From contig CANGMU010000025.1 in NCBI GenBank assembly GCA_947454665.1, forward strand, positions 1 through 17,522: a stretch of DNA of 17,522 nucleotides. Direction: 5' to 3'. Shown here piece by piece: positions 1-6,569 of this stretch (positions are counted from its first letter, which is position 1; the number at the start of each line of letters is the position of its first letter). The position numbers were made by a program, and so were the translations under genes. The stretch is from Pseudomonadota bacterium (GTDB taxonomy: Bacteria; Pseudomonadota; Gammaproteobacteria; Steroidobacterales; Steroidobacteraceae). The notes beneath the pieces were generated by a model. The model was not told where the DNA came from. It saw only the letters and a program-made list of their open reading frames with translations, and searched no databases.

Positions 1-321
1 CTCGAGGCAGTCCTTGCGCCAGGTGTCGCAGCGCTTGAACCAGGCATCCGGTGGCGGATTCGTGGAGCCGCGCAGGAAGGCAGCGACCATCACGTACTTC
101 GCGGCATCGCCAGCGGGCAGCACGGGCTTGATATGCAGGCGATCGCCCTCGGCGAGGCCCGGCACCTGCGACAGCGGCAGCGTGGCGGTGCCACGCGTCA
201 CCGTGACATCGATGCCGGGACCTGCGAGGTCGAAGAGCTGCTTGTCCGCGGCGGCGGCAAGGCGCGCGCCCGCGAACAGCGCCAGCACCAGGCATGCGGC
301 AATCCGGATACGTCGCGTCAT
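1..321 (-). CDS. Exported protein of unknown function, N-terminal part (runs off the left edge)
   Basis: The frame is open from an ATG at 319-321 to base 1, giving 107 residues with no stop, so the C-terminus lies outside the window. Residues 1-25 look like a Sec signal peptide (TRRIR, a hydrophobic stretch, then LAAAA before Asp-Lys). The mature part starts DKQLFDLAGPG and contains VTRGTATLPLSQVP, a GDRLHIKP segment, an AAFLRGSTNPPP segment and two cysteines near the cut (RCDTWRKDC). The NPPP..WF pattern recalls widespread proteobacterial proteins annotated only as hypothetical; I cannot name a function. The ATG overlaps the TGA of the upstream PQQ dehydrogenase gene (ATGA), so translation is probably coupled. 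The product is likely periplasmic or surface-exposed and may act with the dehydrogenase, but that is inferred only from position. Confidence 0.8.
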   Translation of the reverse strand, partial: MTRRIRIAACLVLALFAGARLAAAADKQLFDLAGPGIDVTVTRGTATLPLSQVPGLAEGDRLHIKPVLPAGDAAKYVMVAAFLRGSTNPPPDAWFKRCDTWRKDCLE

Positions 322-2336
322 CTGCCCTTCCCTGCCTTGCGCGCGAGATCGATGAGGTAAGCGCGGATCTGCTCCATGGACGTGTCGTCCAGCAGGTCGT
401 CCCAGCGCGGCATGCCCCGGGCCTGCAGCCTGCCGTCCTTCACGACGGCGCGGAACGCCGAGGCATCGTGGACGATCATGGAGTGGCGCAGGTCCGGCAG
501 CGGCCCGCGAGGCAGATTCGTGTGGCAATGGCTGCAGTTGACCGCGAACAGTGATTCGCCGGCCTTGATGTCGGCAGCCGTGCCGATCGCGTCCGGAATC
601 GGTGGTGGTGGTGGCACCGGCGGCAGCAGCGGTGGCACCGGCGTGGCGCCCCCATCCAGCTTGAAGACCAGCACGCGGTTCGCGTTGCCGCGCAGGGCCG
701 CGACGTTACCGGGCAGCCAGAGGCTCCAGGCGCCGCCACCGGAACCGGCCGTGATCGCCAGGTACTGGACGCCATTCACGCGATAGGTCATCGGGGCGGC
801 GATCATCGCGGTGCCGACATCGATCGACTTCAACAGCGCGCCGTTCTCGTCATTGAAGACGCGCAGTGTGCCATCCAGACCACCCTGCACAACCAGCCCG
901 CCGCCGGTTGAGAGCACGCCGCCGTGATCCATGAACGAACTGCCCGGCATCTCCCAGACGACGCGACGCGCGACAGGGTCCCAGGCCTTGAGCGAAGCAC
1001 TGCCGCCCGGCGCCAGCGACATCTGCAGGCCCGTCTCGAAACGCTGCGGCAGGTGCGGCGCCAGCGTGGCGGGCTCCTTCAGCGTCATGCCCACGTCGAC
1101 GGACGGGATATAGACCAGCCCCGTGCGCGCGCTAAATGACAGCGGGTTGAAGTTGTGCGCACCGATCGTCGAGGGCCGCAGCACTGCGGTGCTGCCCTGG
1201 CGATAGTCGGCGGCCGGGTCCTCGACCGGGCGACCGCTCTTGAGGTCGATGGCGCGCGCCCAGGTGGTCGGCACGAAAGGATCGGCGGAAAGCAACTCGC
1301 CGCTGCGGCGGTCGAGCACGTAGAAGAAGCCATTCTTGGAGGCCTGCATCAGCACGTCGCGGTCCGCGCCCTGGACCTTGATGCGCGCCATGACCAGGTG
1401 CGTCGTCGCGTCATAGTCCCAGCGTTCCCCCGGCGTCTGCTGGTAATGCCAGGCGTATTCACCGGAGTCCGCCTTCACGGCCAGGATCGAGGCGACGAAG
1501 AGATTGTCGCCACCGCCGGGACTGCGGTGCGTGAGGCTGGTCGGCGCACCATTGGCCGTTCCGAAATAGACCAGGCCGGTCTGCGGATCGTAGGTGATGG
1601 CATCCCAGGCGTTGCCACCGCCACCGCGCTCCCACCAGCGACCCTGCCAGGTCTTCACGGCCCGCTCGAGCGCAGCGGATTCCTGCGGCTTCGACGGATC
1701 GCCGGGCACTGTATAAAAACGCCACTTCAGCGCACCGTCCGCCAGCGAATAGGCGCTGACGTATCCGCGCGAATCGTATTCCGCGCCCCCGTTGCCGATG
1801 ACCACCACGCTGCCCGCGATCTGCGGTGCGCCGGTGACCGAATACGACAGCTTGCGGTCGACGATCGTGTCCGTCTTCCAGACGACCTTGCCGTCGCGGG
1901 CATCGAGCGCATAGAGGATGCCGTCGAAGGCGCCGACATAGACGCGGCCATCCTTGACCGCGAGCCCGCGGTTCACGAGGTCGCAGCAGGCCGCGCGCGA
2001 ATTCTTCAGGTCCAGCGGTGGCTCGAACTGCCACAGCGGGCGACCGGTCTGCGCATCCAGCGCATGCACGCGCCCGGCTACGCCGGCGACATACATCACG
2101 CCCTCGACGACCAGCGGCGTGGATTCCATGCCGCGATCCGTGCCGGGCTTGAACTCCCAGGCGAACCCCAGCCGACCGACCGTCTCGCGATTGATCTGGT
2201 CGAGGGGGGAATGGAAGGTCTTGCCAAGGTCGCGGCCATTTTCAGTCCACGACCCCGACTCAGGGGCCGGGCGACAGCCAACCAGCAAGGCAACAAGGAC
2301 CAGCGCGACGGCCGTGGCGGGGAATCGATGATTCAT
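318..2336 (-). CDS. Lipoprotein PQQ-dependent alcohol dehydrogenase with C-terminal cytochrome c domain (quinohemoprotein)
   Basis: The product has 672 residues. A lipoprotein signal (residues 1-21, LLVG then Cys21) precedes an eight-bladed PQQ propeller (about 30-560), a proline-rich linker (about 566-581) and a cytochrome c domain (about 590-670). Visible active-site residues are the vicinal disulfide Cys117-Cys118, Glu186 and Asn262 (metal ligands), catalytic Asp307 in WDYD and Lys334 in SKNGFFYVLDR. Heme c binds at CSHCH (601-605), with Met642 as the likely axial ligand. The family oxidises alcohols or aldehydes in the periplasm and passes electrons through heme c. Asp309, two residues after the catalytic Asp, matches the extra metal ligand of lanthanide-dependent enzymes. 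The gene starts 24 nt after pobA and ends in an ATGA overlap with the next gene. The substrate is unknown; context suggests an aromatic alcohol. No PQQ synthesis genes are in view. Confidence 0.93.
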   Translation of the reverse strand: MNHRFPATAVALVLVALLVGCRPAPESGSWTENGRDLGKTFHSPLDQINRETVGRLGFAWEFKPGTDRGMESTPLVVEGVMYVAGVAGRVHALDAQTGRPLWQFEPPLDLKNSRAACCDLVNRGLAVKDGRVYVGAFDGILYALDARDGKVVWKTDTIVDRKLSYSVTGAPQIAGSVVVIGNGGAEYDSRGYVSAYSLADGALKWRFYTVPGDPSKPQESAALERAVKTWQGRWWERGGGGNAWDAITYDPQTGLVYFGTANGAPTSLTHRSPGGGDNLFVASILAVKADSGEYAWHYQQTPGERWDYDATTHLVMARIKVQGADRDVLMQASKNGFFYVLDRRSGELLSADPFVPTTWARAIDLKSGRPVEDPAADYRQGSTAVLRPSTIGAHNFNPLSFSARTGLVYIPSVDVGMTLKEPATLAPHLPQRFETGLQMSLAPGGSASLKAWDPVARRVVWEMPGSSFMDHGGVLSTGGGLVVQGGLDGTLRVFNDENGALLKSIDVGTAMIAAPMTYRVNGVQYLAITAGSGGGAWSLWLPGNVAALRGNANRVLVFKLDGGATPVPPLLPPVPPPPPIPDAIGTAADIKAGESLFAVNCSHCHTNLPRGPLPDLRHSMIVHDASAFRAVVKDGRLQARGMPRWDDLLDDTSMEQIRAYLIDLARKAGKGR
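594..641 (-). other. Proline-rich interdomain linker of the PQQ dehydrogenase
   Basis: These codons give residues 566-581, a run made almost only of Pro with a few Leu, Val and Ile. It joins the propeller to the cytochrome c domain. It probably forms an extended polyproline II spacer that sets the distance between PQQ and heme. The paralogous enzyme at 13240-15375 has only a short DPPPAGP at the same place. Confidence 0.7.
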
Positions 2337-2360
2337 CCCCGGATGTTACCGCCCCCCGGG

Positions 2361-3557
2361 TCAGTCGCCGAAATCCAGCGGCAGGCCGACGTAGTTCTCG
2401 GCGATCGTCCGGCGTCCGTGCTCGGAGTTCAGCAGGTAGTCGAGCTCCGCGATCTGGAACTTGCCGGCGATGGCGCCCTCGTCCGGGAACTGGTGCATCA
2501 GCGTCGTGAACCACCAGGAGAAGCGCTCGGCGCGCCAGATACGGCGCAGGCAACGCGCCGAATAGGCATCGATGCCCGCCTCGCTCGTCTCCGCGTAGTA
2601 CTCGACCAGCGCGTCGGAGAGATACTTCACGTCGGTGGCCGCCAGGTTCAGTCCCTTCGCACCGGTAGGCGGGACGATATGCCCCGCATCACCGGCCAGG
2701 AACAGGCGCCCGAAACGCAGGGGCTCGGTCACGAAACTGCGCAGCGGTGCGATGCTCTTCTCGATCGACGGGCCGGTCACGAGCTGCTCGCGCGCCTCGT
2801 CGTCCAGACGATTGCGCAGTTCCGCCCAGAAGGCCTCGTCGCTCCACTGCTCGATCTTGTCGGTCAGCGGCACCTGCAGGTAATAGCGGCTGCGCATCAT
2901 GCTGCGCATGGAGCACAGTGCGAAACCGCGATCGGTGTTCGCGTAGATCAGCTCGTGATTCACCGGCGGCGTGTCCGACAGCAAACCCAGCCAGCCGAAG
3001 GGGTAGACCTTTTCGTATTCGCGGAGGGCGTCGCGCGGCACGCTGGCCCGGCACACGCCATGGAAGCCATCGCAGCCTGCGATGAAATCGCAGTCGAGCC
3101 GATGCTCGACGCCGCCCTGCTTCCACGTCACATAGGGCTTCCTGCCATCGAAGTCATGCACGGCGACATCGGCCGCTTCATAGAACGTGCGCAGCCCGAG
3201 CTCGGCGCGCGCTTCCATGAGGTCGCGCGTGAGCTCGGTCTGGCCATAGACCATGACCTTCCTGCCGCCGGTGAGCGCATGCAGGTCGATGCGATGGCGC
3301 TTGCCTTCGACGAGCAGCTCGAAGCCATCGTGGACCAAGCCTTCCTTGTGCATGCGGGCCCCGACGCCCGCCTCATCGAGCAGGTCCACGGTCACCTGTT
3401 CCAGCACGCCCGCGCGGATACGACCCAGCACGTATTCGCCACTCTGGCGCTCCAGGATGACCGCATCGATGCCGGCCTTGTGGAGCAACTGGCCCAGCAG
3501 CAGGCCGGAGGGGCCGGCGCCGATGATGGCGACCTGGGCGCGGAGCGTGATGGACAT
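2361..3557 (-). CDS. pobA: 4-hydroxybenzoate 3-monooxygenase
   Basis: PobA is a cytoplasmic FAD enzyme that hydroxylates 4-hydroxybenzoate to protocatechuate using NAD(P)H and O2. The 398-residue product matches the usual length of about 394. In order it shows the Rossmann motif GAGPSG near the N-terminus, RIRAGVLEQ (substrate/FAD arginines), the DG motif CDGFHG, ALCSMRS followed by RSRYY (the substrate-contact Ser-x-Arg region), and the GD motif LAGDAGHIVPPTGAKG near residue 285. An ATG further upstream at 3618-3620 is open, but the start at 3555-3557 begins right before the FAD motif and has a GAGGT Shine-Dalgarno sequence (3564-3568) 6 nt away. The esterase gene lies 102 nt upstream and the PQQ dehydrogenase 24 nt downstream. 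No pobR regulator or ring-cleavage genes are in the window. Confidence 0.96.
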   Translation of the reverse strand: MSITLRAQVAIIGAGPSGLLLGQLLHKAGIDAVILERQSGEYVLGRIRAGVLEQVTVDLLDEAGVGARMHKEGLVHDGFELLVEGKRHRIDLHALTGGRKVMVYGQTELTRDLMEARAELGLRTFYEAADVAVHDFDGRKPYVTWKQGGVEHRLDCDFIAGCDGFHGVCRASVPRDALREYEKVYPFGWLGLLSDTPPVNHELIYANTDRGFALCSMRSMMRSRYYLQVPLTDKIEQWSDEAFWAELRNRLDDEAREQLVTGPSIEKSIAPLRSFVTEPLRFGRLFLAGDAGHIVPPTGAKGLNLAATDVKYLSDALVEYYAETSEAGIDAYSARCLRRIWRAERFSWWFTTLMHQFPDEGAIAGKFQIAELDYLLNSEHGRRTIAENYVGLPLDFGD

Positions 3558-3606
3558 GGGCAGACCTCGCGATATCAGTAAGGGCGAAGTCTGGCCCGGC
3601 CGAGCA

Positions 3607-3632
3607 CCGGCGACATGCACAATGTTCGCCGG
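3607..3632. promoter_or_regulatory. 26-bp inverted repeat upstream of pobA
   Basis: Seven-base arms CCGGCGA (3607-3613) and TCGCCGG (3626-3632) flank a 12-base centre that contains a further partial ACA/TGT match. The repeat lies 50 to 75 nt before the pobA ATG, between esterase and pobA. No T-run follows on the minus strand, so an operator (for example for a PobR-type regulator) or an RNA processing hairpin is likelier than a terminator. The assignment is inferred from symmetry and position only. Confidence 0.35.
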
Positions 3633-3659
3633 AACTTGGACTTTTCGAACAGGCTGCGC

Positions 3660-5330
3660 TTAATCGCGCGGGCCGTTGCCGATGCGGTTGCCGCCTGTGC
3701 CGGGGGCCACGTCGACCGGCTTGGCCGGATGCTTCAGCAGCCAGTCGATGCGCGCGGCACCCACCGGCACCACCTGTGCCGTGCCACCCGCACCGCCCCA
3801 TTCCAGCTTCTGCTCGTTCGCGGGACTCCAGGCCGGCCAGTTCACGGCCTTGGTCGACGGACTGCCCGTCGCCGCGAAGGCGACCAGCGCATCCTGCATC
3901 GTCGACGACAGTTCGCGATCGAAGGCCGTCCAGGCGCGCGTCGGGCGCAGCGAGTTGAACACGTCGAGCGTGCCGAACCAGAACGGAATATCGGCCGTGT
4001 GATAGGCACCGACGGTCGCGAGGTCCTGGTCCGCGATGCGAACGCCCGGTGCGTAGCTGTGCCGGCGCGAGAAGAGGTTGACGTAAGCCTTCGACTTCGC
4101 GTGGGCCGCCTGCATCTGTGCACAGCTGCGGGCATTGGCCTCGAGCCCGCCTTCGCGCGCCACCTGCCCGGCCACCGTGCGGATGTCCTCCACGCGCTGC
4201 ACGGGATACATCGCCAAGAAGGCATCCGCATCGGCGCCATACATCCGGCGCGCGATGCCGCGGTATTCATCGATGCTCTGCGCATTCATCAGGGCGTTGA
4301 CCGATTCATCGTGGTTGAAGCCGGCGATGAGCGGCACGTCGTTCATCGAACCAGCCTCCACCTGCTCACGCACGCTGCGCGGCATGAAGCGGCCATCGAT
4401 GACGGCGGTCGCGCGGATGCCGGAGGCCACGTTCACGCCGACCTGGAACTCCGTCTGCGCCGTCACGATGCGATCAGCCGGCAGATTGCGCAGGGCCTCG
4501 AGGTTCGCGGCGCCGAGGCGCTGCTGGATCTGCAGGCCGTTGCGTTCGCCTTCGGCCAGCGTGGCCTGAGTCCCGTTGAAATTGCAGCCCGAGGACATCA
4601 CCGCGCCGCTGAACAGGCCCTTCGCGAGTGGGCTGGCCAGCTGCTGCACGACGGATCCTGCGCCGGCAGACTGCCCCATGATCACGACGCGCGAGGGATC
4701 GCCGCCGAACTGCGCGATGTGGTCGTGGATCCACTGCAGGGCGGCAACCTGGTCCAGGTAGGCATAGTTGCCCGAGTGCCCGCCCTGCTCCTTCGAGAGC
4801 TCTGGATGGGCCAGGAAGCCCAACACGCCCACCCGATAGTTGAAGTTCACGAACACGACACCACGCTGGGCCAGCGTGTCGCCGCCGTAGTTCGCCATGC
4901 CGGAAGAACCGATCGTGCCACCGCCGCCGTACAGGAACACGACCACCGGCAGCTTCGCGCCCAACCTGGCGGAGGCAGGCGCCCAGATGTTCAGGTAGAG
5001 GCAATCTTCCGAGGAAGCTTCCTCGCCGAAGTAATGGTTGATGTCATGCGGCCGCAGGACCTGCATGCATTCCGGCCCCTTGCGGTCGGCGTTCCAGACG
5101 CCCGCCCAGGTCAGGGACTTTGGCGGCTGCCAGCGCAGCGCACCCACCGGCGCCTGGGCGAACGGGACGCCCCACCAGGCCTTTACGCCCGTGGGCAGCA
5201 CGAAGCCGGCCACGCTGCCCGCAGCGGTCTTGACGGGCGGCAGGGGCCGCTCCACCGAGGCGGCAGACGCTGCCGCCGAAAGCACCCAGGACAGCGCACA
5301 CAGCGTGATGAAACGAGACTTGGTCGACAT
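3660..5330 (-). CDS. Secreted type-B carboxylesterase
   Basis: This is an alpha/beta-hydrolase of the carboxylesterase type-B (pnb esterase) family, 556 residues, which hydrolyses carboxylic esters. Residues 1-24 are a Sec signal peptide (hydrophobic ALSWVLSAAASA), so the mature enzyme is exported. The family signature EDCLYLNIW is at 108-116. The nucleophile is Ser221 in GQSAGAG; Glu342 in NHDES and His444 in AYHTADIPF are the likely other triad members. The oxyanion glycines are at 135-138, preceded by Tyr134 where His is usual. The ATG at 5328-5330 is chosen because it begins the signal peptide and follows GGGGGAA; an open extension to 5423 would bury the signal. It is the first gene of the pobA block. 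Aromatic esters such as 4-hydroxybenzoate esters are a plausible substrate from context only. Confidence 0.92.
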   Translation of the reverse strand: MSTKSRFITLCALSWVLSAAASAASVERPLPPVKTAAGSVAGFVLPTGVKAWWGVPFAQAPVGALRWQPPKSLTWAGVWNADRKGPECMQVLRPHDINHYFGEEASSEDCLYLNIWAPASARLGAKLPVVVFLYGGGGTIGSSGMANYGGDTLAQRGVVFVNFNYRVGVLGFLAHPELSKEQGGHSGNYAYLDQVAALQWIHDHIAQFGGDPSRVVIMGQSAGAGSVVQQLASPLAKGLFSGAVMSSGCNFNGTQATLAEGERNGLQIQQRLGAANLEALRNLPADRIVTAQTEFQVGVNVASGIRATAVIDGRFMPRSVREQVEAGSMNDVPLIAGFNHDESVNALMNAQSIDEYRGIARRMYGADADAFLAMYPVQRVEDIRTVAGQVAREGGLEANARSCAQMQAAHAKSKAYVNLFSRRHSYAPGVRIADQDLATVGAYHTADIPFWFGTLDVFNSLRPTRAWTAFDRELSSTMQDALVAFAATGSPSTKAVNWPAWSPANEQKLEWGGAGGTAQVVPVGAARIDWLLKHPAKPVDVAPGTGGNRIGNGPRD

Positions 5331-5381
5331 GGTTCCCCCGGCTCCGCGCCCTCGTGCATGGGACGCTTTGCCAAATACTAA

Positions 5382-5436
5382 CTGTTCCGTACACGAATCA
5401 GAACAGGATGGACGATGCAACATATTCAGACGGAAC
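5382..5436. promoter_or_regulatory. Inverted repeats in the divergent esterase/HEAT intergenic region
   Basis: The 147-nt gap between the divergent esterase and HEAT-repeat genes must hold both promoters. It contains CTGTTC (5382-5387) facing GAACAG (5401-5406) with a 13-nt spacer. GTTCCGT (5384-5390) also faces ACGGAAC (5430-5436), so the same half-site appears in two symmetric pairings. This could be a regulator binding region. I found no convincing -35/-10 pair; TAGTAT on the minus strand near 5375-5380 is a weak -10 candidate for the esterase. Confidence 0.28.
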
Positions 5437-5477
5437 GCACAGTCGGCCCCGCTGAGATTCGGTAGATTTCACAGTGC

Positions 5478-6569
5478 ATGAAATACGGCATCGCCCGCCT
5501 CATAGACCCGGCCGACCTCATGGCCGCTCTGTATGCCTTTGCCGTGGCCATGGCACTGGGGCTCGTGCTGCTGTTCGTCGCGCTTGTCGTGCAGAAACTG
5601 ATCGTCGAGCGCAGCCGCAGGCTCGAGGAAGCGGCCTACGAGCGTCTTGTCGCGCATTTCACGTCCGACATCGGCGCCGAGGCACCGCAACTGGAGCCGG
5701 AACAGGCCACGGAACGTCGCGCCCTGTCCCGCGCGCTCGCCCGCTTCAATCGCCGCGGCCACAGCGGCGCCGTGACGAACGACTCTGCACAAGATGGCCT
5801 GATCCGTTACCTGCAACGCGACACGCGCCATTCGCACTGGGGCCGGCGCACCGCAGCACTGGAAGCACTCGGTCGCTTGCAGATCGATTCGCTGCTGCCG
5901 TTCTTCAAGGATTTTGCGGCGCAAGAACCGGACCGCCGGGTCTTCGCGGCCGCCCTGTCCGCGGCAGCACGCCTCTGCCGCACGACAGAAGACCTGCGGG
6001 ACCTCGCCGCCCTGCTGATCTCGAAACATGCGCTGTCGCGCTCCTTCAACGAGAGCGTGCTGTTCCTGGCTTTCGACACGATGTGCCAGGCCGGGACCGG
6101 CAACGACGCCGCGGTGGCCTTCGTCAATGGATTGCCCCTGAAGCACGAACTGCTCGCCGACGCGATCGCAGCGGCCTCCCGTTGCAACCTGCGCGACACA
6201 CTGCCCTTGCTGGAGCGGATCTGCGCGGATCCTTACACCAGCCTGACTTTGCGCCTGACTGCGATCCGTGCGGTCGGGCGTCTGCAGCCGGACCACCCCC
6301 TGCTCGAGACCGCCCTGCGGGACACCAGCTGGGAAGCCCGCGCCGTGGCAGCCGGGCATCTGCAAAGCCACAGGGCCGGTGCCATCGAAGGACTTCGCCA
6401 TGCGCTGCGGGACACGAATTTCCATGTCCGCCGCAACTCGGCGGATGCGCTGCTGCGCATGGGCGAACCAGGCATCGCCGTGCTGAAACAGATGCTCGAA
6501 TCCGACGACCGTTTCGCTCGCGATGCCAGTCGTTCGGCCCTGGACCAGAAGGAGCATGACGGTGGCTGA
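5478..6569 (+). CDS. Membrane-anchored HEAT-repeat protein
   Basis: The product has 363 residues. One transmembrane helix (about 14-40, ALYAFAVAMALGLVLLFVAL) is followed by the basic run ERSRR, which puts the rest of the protein in the cytoplasm by the positive-inside rule. From about residue 110 to the end it is a helical solenoid of HEAT-like repeats, for example RRTAALEALGRLQ, TAIRAVGRLQPD, SWEARAVAAGHLQ and FHVRRNSADALLRMG. HEAT solenoids are protein-interaction scaffolds with no catalytic site. The 3' end overlaps the glycosyltransferase gene, so the protein probably scaffolds or regulates that enzyme at the inner membrane. The Shine-Dalgarno before the ATG at 5478 is weak; an in-frame ATG at 5520 is possible but would shorten the region before the membrane helix. 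Confidence 0.85.
   Translation: MKYGIARLIDPADLMAALYAFAVAMALGLVLLFVALVVQKLIVERSRRLEEAAYERLVAHFTSDIGAEAPQLEPEQATERRALSRALARFNRRGHSGAVTNDSAQDGLIRYLQRDTRHSHWGRRTAALEALGRLQIDSLLPFFKDFAAQEPDRRVFAAALSAAARLCRTTEDLRDLAALLISKHALSRSFNESVLFLAFDTMCQAGTGNDAAVAFVNGLPLKHELLADAIAAASRCNLRDTLPLLERICADPYTSLTLRLTAIRAVGRLQPDHPLLETALRDTSWEARAVAAGHLQSHRAGAIEGLRHALRDTNFHVRRNSADALLRMGEPGIAVLKQMLESDDRFARDASRSALDQKEHDGG
6549..6554 (+). promoter_or_regulatory. Ribosome binding site deciding the glycosyltransferase start
   Basis: AAGGAG lies inside the last codons of the HEAT gene. It is 7 nt before the GTG at 6562, an ideal distance, but only 1 nt before the ATG at 6556. This favours GTG 6562 as the true start. Confidence 0.6.

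Noticed and set aside
1155..3581. Plus-strand open frame of about 808 codons
   Set aside because: It lies opposite the PQQ dehydrogenase and pobA genes, both certain from motifs. Its translation is Arg/His/Gly-rich without domains, as expected for a GC-rich shadow frame.
3615..5381. Plus-strand open frame of about 588 codons
   Set aside because: It is antisense to the esterase gene, which has signal peptide, family signature and triad. The antisense product has no recognisable motif.
5474..6559. Second plus-strand frame of about 361 codons overlapping the HEAT gene
   Set aside because: It is Arg-rich and low in hydrophobic pattern. The frame at 5478-6569 gives a membrane helix and HEAT repeats.
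6523..6561. Upstream ATG for the glycosyltransferase
   Set aside because: It would add a basic, non-family stretch and overlap the HEAT gene by 47 nt. The AAGGAG at 6549-6554 points to GTG 6562 (or ATG 6556).
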